A DNA stretch of 64,000 nt from JAGVSR01 sp031413815 (GTDB taxonomy: Bacteria; Pseudomonadota; Alphaproteobacteria; Rhizobiales; Hyphomicrobiaceae): assembly GCA_031413815.1 (NCBI GenBank), contig JANOFU010000005.1, positions 1 to 64,000 of the forward strand. Direction: 5' to 3'. The translations under genes and the position numbers were made by a program. Every line of letters starts with the position of its first letter. The first letter of the stretch is position 1. The notes beneath the pieces are model-generated. The model was not told the DNA's origin. It did no database searches and worked only from the letters and a program-made list of their open reading frames with translations. Positions 1-8,696 of the stretch are shown piece by piece.

Positions 1-16
1 TTTTTTTTTTTTTTTT
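1..16. repeat. Homopolymer T run at window edge
   Basis: Sixteen consecutive T residues open the window. Nothing like it occurs elsewhere in this GC-rich sequence. It may be the flank of a decayed insertion element or a contig-edge artefact. No function is proposed. Confidence 0.6.
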
Positions 17-117
17 ATACATCCATTTATCCCCGGGTTCTCACACCCCTTATCCGTGGTTTCCCCCACCACGCGGTTCCTTACGGCTCTCGCAACACCG
101 TAATCGCCGCCTGCAAT

Positions 118-357
118 GTGCTGTCGGCCGCGTTAATGACAAGCGCGACGTTGGGTCTGCCGGGTTTGCAAGCGGCGGCGTTGCCCGCAGAATTCCGATG
201 GAACGCGGCGTTGGTCGCGCTCTACAAACGCCTCACCGCAAAAGGCAAAGCCCACAAATCAGCACTCACTGCCGGCGCCAGAAAGCTGCTCATCTATGCC
301 AACACCGTGCTGGCCAGAAACGCACCCTGGATCGAAAAAGCGGCCCTCAGTCTTTAA
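118..357 (+). pseudogene. C-terminal remnant of an IS110-type transposase
   Basis: The last 50 or so codons read like the C-terminal end of IS110/IS116-family transposases: an ALYKRLTAKGKAHK stretch followed by ARKLLIYANTVLARNAPW, then a stop. IS110 enzymes are DEDD transposases of 300-400 residues, so only the tail is left. The codons before it are not convincing and no start or RUVC-like N-terminal domain precedes it within the window. The fragment ends about 85 bases before the convergent membrane-protein gene. Family assignment is by motif memory only. A chance ORF is the alternative. Confidence 0.5.
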
Positions 358-441
358 TGGTTGCTACAGATAATTTTATTTTGTTGCGAGTGACCTGCCT
401 GATTTCCAAGTCTCACACTACGTTCGAGCCGCTTCAAAAGT

Positions 442-1959
442 TTAAGACGATCTTGTCCTTGAGTTCTCGTTCGCGGTCCGGACAATCATGGAGTTCCGCT
501 GCGACAAATGCATTGCTGCCCAGGATGCGCCAAGCACGCCCATCAGTGGAAAAAAAACCAAAAGCGATACAGCGATGATTTGGAAGGCCAGTTCGCTCGA
601 TTGGTCCACAGTCCCAATAAAGTGCTTTGCAGCAATCCAGACGCGGTCGATCAACAGTAACGAGATTGCTAGTCCGGCAAAGTAGGACGAATGGATCACC
701 ACCTTGCTTGTGACGCCGGACACGAAAAGACCCGCAGTACGCCACACTGGGTACGTGCTCATCAAAACAAACATCGCGCCGGCAACGGCGAAACCCGCAG
801 TCCTATTTGGTTCTGGCGACTCTACGCCGGGCGTCCCGAAAACGAGTGCAGCGAACAAGCCAGAAAAAGCTGGAACCCACAGGCCTGTCCAAACTGCCGC
901 TAGAGTATAGTGCCAAGCATCAGGGAGCGCGCGTGAAGGGGCAGGTTGATAGCCGAACAGAATTTTAAGCGACTTGGGATGATGCCATTCCCGGCCCAAT
1001 AGTCCAACGATTGGAACAAGACGGTCACCAGACCGGATGAGAATGGCGCCGCGAGACGCGTGTTGGGGAAGCTCAAGGCCAAACTCTGTCCCGCATAGAC
1101 GCCGGGATTCTTCCCATAATTGCCTCACTCGGACAACGTCGCGGCGGCCGCTCCGACTGAGCCTTAAGCGCCTGTCCGCAGGACAAACGAAGTAGGTTCG
1201 TTCCAGCCGATTGGGATCCTCTACGAGGTGAGCGATCTCTCGGGCGGTTCCGCTATCCCGGCTCAAAATGATCGGTGACATAAAGATATGCTGAGCGCCG
1301 GTGATGAGGCGCTTAACGTCTAAGAACCCGGCTTCGTTGTCTTTGAGGTCAGGCCGATGCGTGCCGCCGCTGAGATCAAATGCGGTGCGTGATCCGACCT
1401 TGATTAATCGATAGTCTGGGCCACCGCTACGTTCAAGCCGCAACTCAAGACTCTCGTTATTTCGCACGTCCGGAAACAGAGTGATGCTTCCAGCTCTTAG
1501 CGTTTCATCAACAAAGAAGCTCCTAAGGAGCAGACCAAATCGGGCGGGCGTGGAGTCCGGCGCGACGAGATGACCAGCCAATGCGGTCCTCAATCGGGCC
1601 CGCCAAAGCAAAGTGCAAACAAGCGCGAAGACAGATGTCCCAGCAGGCCACTTGAGTTGCTCAAGTGTTTGCCTGAAAAGCTCCTCATAGCCCTCCTTCA
1701 ACTCCGAAATGCCAAGCGCGAGTTCGATTAACGGGAGTGCATTTTGCACCACTCCAACCCCGGTCACAAACGCGAACGACGAGAAAATTGGGACGAAAAC
1801 AGTTGCAATCCGCCGTTGCCACAGAAGCCAGCGCTCCCGCTCGGGTGTAAGCACTTTCGGCTCGGTCGATATGCCGGAAAGTATCTCGGCCCGGGCGAAG
1901 ACGGATTGCCAATCGAGATATGGAGTTCCCATTTGCTGCTGATTCTCCATACTTTGCAT
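442..1959 (-). CDS. Unknown multi-pass membrane protein
   Basis: I do not recognise the family. The 505-residue product has two hydrophobic segments near the N-terminus (around residues 50-70 and 105-125), a soluble stretch of roughly 220 residues, then four hydrophobic segments in the last 160 residues, so six membrane spans are likely. The central part is rich in Arg, Asp and Glu and could be cytoplasmic. The frame stays open to 2112, but the extra 51 residues are Arg-rich and look non-coding, so I prefer the Met at 1959. Met at 1950 or 1932 is also possible, and a GGAGAA lies before 1932. No operon partner is visible. Confidence 0.6.
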   Translation of the reverse strand: MQSMENQQQMGTPYLDWQSVFARAEILSGISTEPKVLTPERERWLLWQRRIATVFVPIFSSFAFVTGVGVVQNALPLIELALGISELKEGYEELFRQTLEQLKWPAGTSVFALVCTLLWRARLRTALAGHLVAPDSTPARFGLLLRSFFVDETLRAGSITLFPDVRNNESLELRLERSGGPDYRLIKVGSRTAFDLSGGTHRPDLKDNEAGFLDVKRLITGAQHIFMSPIILSRDSGTAREIAHLVEDPNRLERTYFVCPADRRLRLSRSGRRDVVRVRQLWEESRRLCGTEFGLELPQHASRGAILIRSGDRLVPIVGLLGREWHHPKSLKILFGYQPAPSRALPDAWHYTLAAVWTGLWVPAFSGLFAALVFGTPGVESPEPNRTAGFAVAGAMFVLMSTYPVWRTAGLFVSGVTSKVVIHSSYFAGLAISLLLIDRVWIAAKHFIGTVDQSSELAFQIIAVSLLVFFPLMGVLGASWAAMHLSQRNSMIVRTANENSRTRSS

Positions 1960-2220
1960 ATCAAGAGACCACGCGGTACTCCTGGCCGTTGCTTTTAGAG
2001 CAACTTCCGGAGGAACAGTCGAAGCGCCGCGCAAGGGACCTGTGGAGCGCCTGCAAGTCGCACGCCGGTCCATGAACTCACGGTAACGTAGGGATGAGAT
2101 ACGGGCCGGCAAGGCGATAAATTGGGCCGAGCCTTCTTGCGAAGGTCAAAAAATGCAGCGCCTGACGGTTTTAGGTTTCCCCGGATCAAATCGGGGGAAT
2201 CACATTCCACACGTGAAAAC

Positions 2221-3561
2221 CTACGTCCTCTCGACCCCCGCATACTCAAACACCGTCTCGCCCGCGACCATGGTGCGGAGAACGCGGCCTTGCATCTTGG
2301 CTTCGTCGAACGGCGAGTTTTTGGAGCGCGAGCGCAGCAGGTCTTTGTTGATGACCCAGGGTTCTTCGAGATCGACGACAATGAGATCGGCGGGCGCGCC
2401 CTTTTCCAGACGGCCACCGGGCAGCCCGAACAGTTTGGCGGGGTTGAGAGTCATGGCCTTGAGCAGCATCGGCAACGCCACGTCGCCGGAATGAAATAGC
2501 CGGAGAGCTGCCGGCAGCAGCGTTTCGACCCCCGCCGCGCCGTCGGCAGCCTCCGCAAACGGCCGGCGCTTGACGTCGGCGTCCTGCGGATCGTGGCTTG
2601 AGACAATGAGGTCAATGTCGCCCGTCGCGACACCGCGCACCATTGCCGCGCGTTCGTCTTCGTTGCGAAGGGGTGGACGGACTTTGAAGAATGTGCGGTA
2701 CGAGCCGATATCGACTTCATTGAGCGTCAGGTGGTTGATGGAAACCCCGCAAGTGACCGGCAGCCCACGCGCTTTGGCGCTACGCACGACCGCGAGGCTG
2801 TCCTCGCACGAAATGGTCGCAGCGTGATAGCGCCCACCGGTCATTTCGACGAGGCGCACGTCGCGTTCGAGCATTATGGTTTCTGCCACGCGCGACACGC
2901 CCGGCAAGCCGAGGCGGGTCGCCACCTCGCCCGAATTCATGGTGCCATTGCCGGTCAAGTAGGGGTCTTCGGTGTGGTGCACGATAAGCGCGCCGAAGTC
3001 TTTGGCGTAGAGCAACACGTTGCGCATGACGCGCGTGTTGGCGATGCTAAATTTGCCATTCGAGAAGGCCACCGCACCGGCGCGTTGCAGCAAGCCGATC
3101 TCGGTCATCTCCTCGCCTTTGAGGCCCTTGGTGGTGGCGGCCATGGTGTGGACGTTGACGATGGCGTTGTCGCGGGCGCGACGCTGGATGAAGTCGACGA
3201 GGGACACTTGGTCGATGACCGGGTTGGTGTCCGGCATCACGATCATGGTGGTGACACCTCCAGCGGCCGCGGCATAGCTGGCGGTCTTCAAGGTTTCACG
3301 ATGTTCGTAGCCGGGCTCGCCGGTGAACACTTGAGCGTCGATCAATCCGGGGCACAGCATCCGGCCCTTGCAGTCGATGACAGCAGCGCCCTCGGGCGCA
3401 TTGCGGCGCAGGTGAGATCCTAAGTCGGAAATCACGCCGTCTTTGACCAGCAGTCCGCCGGGTTCATCCCGGTTGCTGCCCGGATCGACCAGGCGCGCGT
3501 TGATGAAAACAGTCGACTGCAATTTCACAGCGGTGCTGCCATGGGCGCTTTTTGCGTTCAT
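2221..3561 (-). CDS. pyrC: Dihydroorotase-like protein, probably non-catalytic subunit (pseudo-DHOase)
   Basis: The 446-residue amidohydrolase-fold protein is related to dihydroorotase, which closes carbamoyl aspartate to dihydroorotate in pyrimidine synthesis. The zinc-binding HxH signature after PGLID is absent: the sequence reads PGLIDAQVFTGEPG, with QVF where HVH is expected. The later histidine motif reads SSHDPQ rather than DHAPH. This pattern matches the inactive pDHO subunits that scaffold aspartate transcarbamoylase in several proteobacteria. pyrB lies directly upstream on the same strand, which fits that role. A true dihydroorotase should be encoded elsewhere. The Met at 3561 follows GAGG. 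The frame extends to 3618 through repeat DNA, so the longer start is rejected. Confidence 0.88.
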   Translation of the reverse strand: MNAKSAHGSTAVKLQSTVFINARLVDPGSNRDEPGGLLVKDGVISDLGSHLRRNAPEGAAVIDCKGRMLCPGLIDAQVFTGEPGYEHRETLKTASYAAAAGGVTTMIVMPDTNPVIDQVSLVDFIQRRARDNAIVNVHTMAATTKGLKGEEMTEIGLLQRAGAVAFSNGKFSIANTRVMRNVLLYAKDFGALIVHHTEDPYLTGNGTMNSGEVATRLGLPGVSRVAETIMLERDVRLVEMTGGRYHAATISCEDSLAVVRSAKARGLPVTCGVSINHLTLNEVDIGSYRTFFKVRPPLRNEDERAAMVRGVATGDIDLIVSSHDPQDADVKRRPFAEAADGAAGVETLLPAALRLFHSGDVALPMLLKAMTLNPAKLFGLPGGRLEKGAPADLIVVDLEEPWVINKDLLRSRSKNSPFDEAKMQGRVLRTMVAGETVFEYAGVERT

Positions 3562-3587
3562 TGAATGCCGCCGCCTCTGAAACTCCT

Positions 3588-3842
3588 CCCCCTTCGAAGG
3601 GGGTGGATGCCGCGCCATGAGTTAGGGCGCGACTGTCCTGATTTGGTTGAGGCGAACTGTTTAGCCTCGCGCGCTAACTCATCCTTGGCGCGGCTAGGAG
3701 GGGGTGACGCTGCCGAGCGGATTGCGACACCCCCACCTGGGAACGCCATTGGACTTAGCTCGCCCGCGTCGATTGTGATGGATACCTGCTTGGGCGATCT
3801 GAGCCCGTGGCGTTCCGTCCTCCTCCGTCGAGGGGGAGGAGC
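3588..3842. repeat. Mosaic intergenic repeat between pyrB and pyrC
   Basis: The pyrB-pyrC gap contains a perfect 16-base palindrome (CCCCCTTCGAAGGGGG, 3588-3603), a paired inverted core (CGCCATGAGTTAG at 3613-3625 against CTAACTCATCCTTGGCG at 3674-3690) and a second CCTCC/GGAGG hairpin near 3820-3842. The same core occurs at 11158-11195 in the opposite orientation. It is a genome-interspersed palindromic element, not a gene. Confidence 0.7.
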
Positions 3843-3885
3843 AGGGTGCGTCTTCACTCGGAGCAAGATCATCACGTTGGACCGC

Positions 3886-4863
3886 TCAATGGGTTGGAAG
3901 GTTCATGGCCAGCGCTTCGAGCACGGCCATGCGGACGGCGACACCCATTTCGACCTGTTCGCGGATGACGCTGCGGGCGTCGTCGGCGATGGTCGAGGCA
4001 ATTTCAACGCCGCGATTCATCGGGCCGGGGTGCATGACCAGCGCGTCGGGTTTGGCTTTGGCGAGCTTTTCGTGATCGAGCCCGAAGAAGTGGAAGTATT
4101 CGCGCGTGGACGGCACGTAGGAACTTTCCATGCGCTCAAGCTGTAAGCGCAGCATCATCACGATGTCCGCCCCCGCGATACCCTTCCTCATGTCGGTGAA
4201 CACTTCGGCGCCGAGGCGGTCTGGCTGGGCAGGCAGCAGCGTGGAGGGGGCGACGATCCGCACACGCGCGCCGAGTGTGTTCAGGACATCAATGTTGGAG
4301 CGCGCGACGCGCGAATGGAGGATGTCGCCGCAGATCGCGACCGTCAGCCCAGCCACGCGGCCCTTGGCGCGGCGGATGGTGAGGGCGTCGAGCAGCGCTT
4401 GGGTCGGGTGCTGATGTGCGCCATCGCCCGCATTGATGACCGAGCAATCGACTTTCTGAGACAGCAGTTCAACCGCGCCGGCGGAATGATGTCTCACAAC
4501 GATGATATCGGGGCGCATCGCGTTCAACGTGATCGCGGTGTCGATCAAGGTTTCGCCCTTGGTGACCGACGACGTCGCCACATTCATGTTCAAGACGTCG
4601 GCACCGAGGCGTTTTGCGGCAAGTTCGAACGAGGATTGTGTTCGCGTTGAGCTTTCGAAGAACAGGTTGATCAGCGTCCGGCCGCGCAGCAGGTCGCGCT
4701 TTTTCTCCAGCTGCGGCACCTGATCAGCATTGTGATCGGCGATGTCGAGGAGAAAATTGATCTCTTGCGCCGTGAGCTTCTCTGACGAGAGAAGGTGACG
4801 GTGCGGGAAGCTCGGTTTCGGCTTCGGTGCGGAGCGTGTCATTAAAGTGGTGTCTATAAGCAT
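3886..4863 (-). CDS. pyrB: Aspartate carbamoyltransferase catalytic chain
   Basis: Condenses carbamoyl phosphate and aspartate to N-carbamoyl-L-aspartate, the first committed step of pyrimidine synthesis, in the cytoplasm. The 325-residue product carries the carbamoyl-phosphate loop SSTRTQSSFELA, HPTQALLD and the C-terminal HPGPMNRGVE motif, at the family's usual length. The ATG at 4863 is chosen because GGAGG sits seven bases before it. The ORF extends to 4944 without another ribosome site. The pDHO-like gene lies 324 bases downstream on the same strand, and the two products probably form one complex. The gene is divergent from the AidB-like gene. Confidence 0.96.
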   Translation of the reverse strand: MLIDTTLMTRSAPKPKPSFPHRHLLSSEKLTAQEINFLLDIADHNADQVPQLEKKRDLLRGRTLINLFFESSTRTQSSFELAAKRLGADVLNMNVATSSVTKGETLIDTAITLNAMRPDIIVVRHHSAGAVELLSQKVDCSVINAGDGAHQHPTQALLDALTIRRAKGRVAGLTVAICGDILHSRVARSNIDVLNTLGARVRIVAPSTLLPAQPDRLGAEVFTDMRKGIAGADIVMMLRLQLERMESSYVPSTREYFHFFGLDHEKLAKAKPDALVMHPGPMNRGVEIASTIADDARSVIREQVEMGVAVRMAVLEALAMNLPTH

Positions 4864-4958
4864 AACCCGGCCTCCCCGCAAGCCATCGTCCACAGTCTGG
4901 CGCGAATCGCGTGCTGATAAGGTTTCGATGTGCTTAACAGGCACGCGGGCGTATCGAG

Positions 4959-6626
4959 ATGGGGCACATGACCAACCGATTCTCGACCCATGAGGTCACA
5001 AATCAGCCGCCGCCGTTCGAGGACGTGAACCTGTTCACGTCGGATGCGGTTTTGACGGAAACTGTGACGCGAGAAGGTGGTAGCGGAGCGGTCAAGAGCC
5101 TGATTGCGTTCGGGCTCGCCACGGGTTCACGTGAGGCGTTCGAGTTGGGCCGGCGCGCCAACGAGCATCCGCCGCGTCTCAAGACCCATGACCGGCAAGG
5201 GCGGCGGCTCGATTCCGTCGAGTACGATCCCGCCTATCATGAGTTGATGGAGACGAGTTTTGGCCACGGGCTGCATTCGTCAGTCTGGGGCCATCTTGGG
5301 CCGGAGGGCGGACCTGCCAAGACAACAGCGAACGTCGAGCGCGCGGCCGCATTGTATCTCGCCGCGCAGATGGAAGCAGGACACTGCTGCCCGCTGACCA
5401 TGACCAACGCTTCCGTGCCGGTGCTGGTTCAGTCGGCCGATCTTGCTCAAGAGTGGTTGCCAAAAATACTGTCCAAAACCTACGATCCGCGCTTTACGCC
5501 GGTGACTGGCAAAACGAGTGCCACGCTCGGCATGGGGATGACCGAGAAACAGGGCGGCACCGACGTGCGCGCCAACACGACGAAGGCTGCGCGCGTCACC
5601 GGCGGCCACTACCGGCTGACGGGCCACAAGTGGTTCATGTCAGCGCCCATGTCGGATGCCTTTCTGGTGCTGGCGCAAGCGCCGGGCGGACTGTCATGTT
5701 TTCTCCTGCCCAGGTTCCGGCCAGACGGCAGCGTAAACGCCATTGAGTTCCAACGATTGAAGGACAAGCTCGGCAATCGCTCGAATGCATCGTCAGAAGC
5801 CGAGTTCCGTGAGGCCGATGCGTATCTGATTGGCGACGAAGGCCGTGGCGTCGCGGCCATCATCGAGACGGTGACCTACACGCGGCTCGATTGTGCGGTA
5901 TCATCGGCGGCCCTGATGCGGCTTGCCGTGGCGCATGCCATCCATCATGCCGAGCACCGGCTCGTGGGCGGCAAGCCGCTGATCGAACAGCCGTTGATGC
6001 GGCAGGTTCTGGCGGACATGGCGTTGGATGCCGAAGCGGCGGCGGCATTGTCGTTCCGCTTGGCGCGCGCCTTTGACCGGGCGTCGGATGCGCGCGCGGC
6101 CGCTTGGCGGCGGCTCATGACGCCCGTGACAAAGTACTGGGTGTGCAAGATCGCGCCGCCGCTCGCAGCTGAGGCGATGGAGTGCATGGGCGGCAACGGC
6201 TACGTCGAAGAACAGCCCTTGGCGCGCCTCTATCGCGAAGTGCCCGTCAATGCCATTTGGGAAGGCTCTGGCAATGTCATGGCGCTCGACGTGCTGCGCG
6301 TTTTGCAAAAGGAACCGGAGGTCGCAGAACTTGTAATGCAGGAACTGGGAGTGGTCAGTGCTGGCGACCCGCATCTGAAGGCGGCACACACCCGCGTAGA
6401 AGCGATACTTCACGAGCCACGGTTGCTCGATGCGCGCGCGCGAACGCTTGTGGAAGGATTGGCGCTTCTTGCCGCTGGCACCATCCTGCGGGCGCATGCT
6501 CCAACGGCCATCGCCGATGCGTTTATTGCGACCCGGCTTGGCCAATTGCCGCGGCAAACCTACGGCCTAGCGCTCGATTGGGCGGATACGACGGCGATCC
6601 TGGCTCGCGCGACACCGAATAGATAG
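4959..6626 (+). CDS. aidB: AidB-like acyl-CoA dehydrogenase family flavoprotein
   Basis: A 555-residue acyl-CoA dehydrogenase-fold protein of the AidB subgroup, which is longer than ordinary acyl-CoA dehydrogenases. Visible marks are the AidB-type N-terminal region (NQPPPFEDVNLFTSD), the FAD loop GMTEKQGGTDVRANTT, the KWFMSAP segment, RLKDKLGNRSNASSE, and the C-terminal MGGNGYVEE and IWEGSGNVMALDVLR. E. coli AidB belongs to the adaptive response to alkylation damage and binds DNA. Its substrate is unsettled, and isovaleryl-CoA dehydrogenase activity is weak. The start may be the ATG at 4968. No ada box or adaptive-response partner is visible, so the DNA-repair role is inference from the family. 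Confidence 0.88.
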   Translation: MGHMTNRFSTHEVTNQPPPFEDVNLFTSDAVLTETVTREGGSGAVKSLIAFGLATGSREAFELGRRANEHPPRLKTHDRQGRRLDSVEYDPAYHELMETSFGHGLHSSVWGHLGPEGGPAKTTANVERAAALYLAAQMEAGHCCPLTMTNASVPVLVQSADLAQEWLPKILSKTYDPRFTPVTGKTSATLGMGMTEKQGGTDVRANTTKAARVTGGHYRLTGHKWFMSAPMSDAFLVLAQAPGGLSCFLLPRFRPDGSVNAIEFQRLKDKLGNRSNASSEAEFREADAYLIGDEGRGVAAIIETVTYTRLDCAVSSAALMRLAVAHAIHHAEHRLVGGKPLIEQPLMRQVLADMALDAEAAAALSFRLARAFDRASDARAAAWRRLMTPVTKYWVCKIAPPLAAEAMECMGGNGYVEEQPLARLYREVPVNAIWEGSGNVMALDVLRVLQKEPEVAELVMQELGVVSAGDPHLKAAHTRVEAILHEPRLLDARARTLVEGLALLAAGTILRAHAPTAIADAFIATRLGQLPRQTYGLALDWADTTAILARATPNR

Positions 6627-6641
6627 ACTGGCGCGTTGCGA

Positions 6642-7895
6642 TTATGTGAACAGCCAGCTGGTGACGCCGCCGCGGCGGGCAAGGTCGGCGATGTCATGGT
6701 CGAGAGCGGCGAACGTTGAATGCGTTGCAATTTCGGGCAGCCATGGTGCCCCGCGCTTTTTCATCCGGTAGGGCAGCATCAGACTTTCCCACGTCGTCTG
6801 CGACAACGGCCGGTCAGGCGCGGGTAGCAACGACGGGCGCTTGATTTCCCGCTGTTGCGACATCCAAAGATGCGCTGCCTGCCAGATTTCGGCCGATGCC
6901 CCGAGGTTGTGGCGCGCTTTCAATTGCGTGATCGCCAGCACATTGACCTCGCGCGGATGCGGGCCGATTTCCAGCGTGGCGACGCGTGCGCCTTTGCGGC
7001 GGATCGAATAGAGGCGGCACTTGTCGCGGCCGATGCGGTCCGCGTATTGGTCCGCGCAGTTCTGCATGGCGTGGGACTCCGCCAAGATTTCCGCGTCGCT
7101 CAGCAAGGGCACAAATGTGAAGTCGCCCGCATCGCCCGGAACGAGCCACGCATCAGTGACCACGCCGGCCGGCAACTGCAAAACAAGCCGGATGCGGTTA
7201 AGCCAGCTCTTGGCGGCGCAGACGGCCGTGTCAAAGGCCATCTCGGGGCGCCACGGCACGCCAATCAGGTTGCGCGCGCGTGTTTGGTCCGCGGACGAGT
7301 ACCAGGCGTAGGCGGCCAGAATGGTCAGCAGCCGTTGCGGGTCGCCGCCTTCTGCGAAGATTCGCTTCTCAGCCAGCCAGATGGCAAAGTAGTCGTCTGC
7401 CGACTGCGCGGCAAAATCGATCGTTGAAAGCCAAAAGGCGGGATCGGCCTCGCCCGTTGGCAGATGGTTGACGATCCGCCTGGAAAATAGGTCAGACGAC
7501 GGTAGCGTGCCAAGCGGACCCTTAAAGGCTTCAGGCGGCAATCGGCGAAGCCAGTAGGCGAGATCGAGCGTGCGCGCGACATCGCGCAGCTGTGCGCCGC
7601 TCTCAAGTTGCTCCAGTGCTTTGCGGCGGTTCGCAACAGGCCCGCGACGCGTCGCGATAGCGTACAGGGCCGCAGGGAACGCCGTTGCCAGATCCGCGAC
7701 ATTGGAGGAGGCGCGAACATGCTGCCGCATTGACCGGCGGACTGTCGCGTTAAAGCGGTCAATCGCGGATTCGAGTTCAACCGGCAGTTTCGGCGCCGAT
7801 GCTGCCTTTGGCCGGGCCGCCTTGCGTGGTCTTACTGCTGGCCGCTCTGCTGACTTCTGCGTCGCGTGCATCGGCTTCAACTCCAGACCGCTCAT
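6642..7895 (-). CDS. PcfJ-like domain protein
   Basis: A 417-residue soluble protein. The C-terminal third resembles the PcfJ-like domain: SHAMQNCADQYADRI, then LYSIRRKG, ATLEIG and ITQLKARHN in the usual order. PcfJ proteins were named from an enterococcal conjugative plasmid, and their biochemical role is unknown. The N-terminus is Lys/Arg/Ala/Pro-rich (about residues 12-36) and probably disordered. The middle part is helical with no motif I recognise. The gene stands alone, convergent with the AidB-like gene and 171 bases downstream of ruvX. The domain call is by motif order only. Confidence 0.6.
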   Translation of the reverse strand: MSGLELKPMHATQKSAERPAVRPRKAARPKAASAPKLPVELESAIDRFNATVRRSMRQHVRASSNVADLATAFPAALYAIATRRGPVANRRKALEQLESGAQLRDVARTLDLAYWLRRLPPEAFKGPLGTLPSSDLFSRRIVNHLPTGEADPAFWLSTIDFAAQSADDYFAIWLAEKRIFAEGGDPQRLLTILAAYAWYSSADQTRARNLIGVPWRPEMAFDTAVCAAKSWLNRIRLVLQLPAGVVTDAWLVPGDAGDFTFVPLLSDAEILAESHAMQNCADQYADRIGRDKCRLYSIRRKGARVATLEIGPHPREVNVLAITQLKARHNLGASAEIWQAAHLWMSQQREIKRPSLLPAPDRPLSQTTWESLMLPYRMKKRGAPWLPEIATHSTFAALDHDIADLARRGGVTSWLFT

Positions 7896-7974
7896 TGCAG
7901 TCTCATAAAAACACCCGTGCCGATGTTGGAGTGTGTTTACTCAATGAGGCGTGGATACGACAGGTTTGAGCCGA

Positions 7975-7997
7975 TGCTGCGATGTGGCATCGCAGCA
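7975..7997. repeat. Perfect 10-bp stem-loop between ruvX and the PcfJ-like gene
   Basis: TGCTGCGATG and CATCGCAGCA form a perfect 10-base stem around a TGG loop. It lies 70 bases past the ruvX stop and 80 bases before the start of the PcfJ-like gene. No T run follows on either strand, so it is not a standard intrinsic terminator. It could be an operator or an RNA-stabilising hairpin. Confidence 0.5.
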
Positions 7998-8066
7998 AGA
8001 GTGCGCAACAGAACAGGACTGTTTCGGATTTGCGACAAGGCGCGTGCGAATGGAGCTGCAAATCTG

Positions 8067-8582
8067 TTACGCAGCCGTGCGCATCCGATCGAGCGCACCT
8101 TGCAGAATGATCGTCGCGGCGAGTTTATCAATCACTTCCGCGCGCCGCTTGCGGCTTTGATCCGCGTCAATGAGCATCCGCTCGGCGGCGGCAGTCGACC
8201 AGCGTTCGTCCCACAGCAAAACCGGCAAGTCCGATAGCTTGTTGAGATTGCGGGCGAAAGCGCGTGTCGATTGCGCGCGGGGACCCTCGCTGCCATTGAG
8301 GTTGGCGGGAAGGCCGAGCACGAAACCGCCGATTTTGTGCTCGGCAGCCAGTGCGAGAAGGCGTGCCATATCAACACTGAATTTGATGCGGCGGATCGTT
8401 TCGAGTGCTGATGCCACCGTTCGATTGACATCAGAAAGCGCCAAGCCAAGCGTTTTCATTCCTGCGTCAATGCCAATGAGACGGCGGCCGGGGCCCAGCA
8501 TGTCCCGGAAGGCCAAGGCATCCTCCAGAGTTTGCCCGTTCACCGGGGTTTGCATGCCGGCCGTCATGGATTGCTGATTCAC
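8067..8582 (-). CDS. ruvX: Putative pre-16S rRNA nuclease / Holliday junction resolvase-like, YqgF/RuvX family
   Basis: RNase H-fold protein of 171 residues. Signature segments are GIDAGMKTLGLALSD (strand 1 with the first catalytic Asp), FVLGLPANLNGSEGPRAQ, LLWDERWSTAAAERML with the acidic pair, and a C-terminal DKLAATIILQGALD helix carrying the last Asp. In E. coli YqgF processes the 5' end of 16S rRNA, and a resolvase role is also proposed. The N-terminal 30 residues are longer than usual, and the start could be the Met at 8567 or 8555. Single gene, divergent from the membrane fusion gene. Confidence 0.93.
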   Translation of the reverse strand: MNQQSMTAGMQTPVNGQTLEDALAFRDMLGPGRRLIGIDAGMKTLGLALSDVNRTVASALETIRRIKFSVDMARLLALAAEHKIGGFVLGLPANLNGSEGPRAQSTRAFARNLNKLSDLPVLLWDERWSTAAAERMLIDADQSRKRRAEVIDKLAATIILQGALDRMRTAA

Positions 8583-8696
8583 CGTTGTTGACCCTGGTGG
8601 GCCTCTTTATACAAGCCGCAGCTGCGCTGTCTCTCGCAAACGAGGCGATTTCAGGCAAACCGTCCCGTAACGCGGGACAGGCGAAGTGAGGATAGC

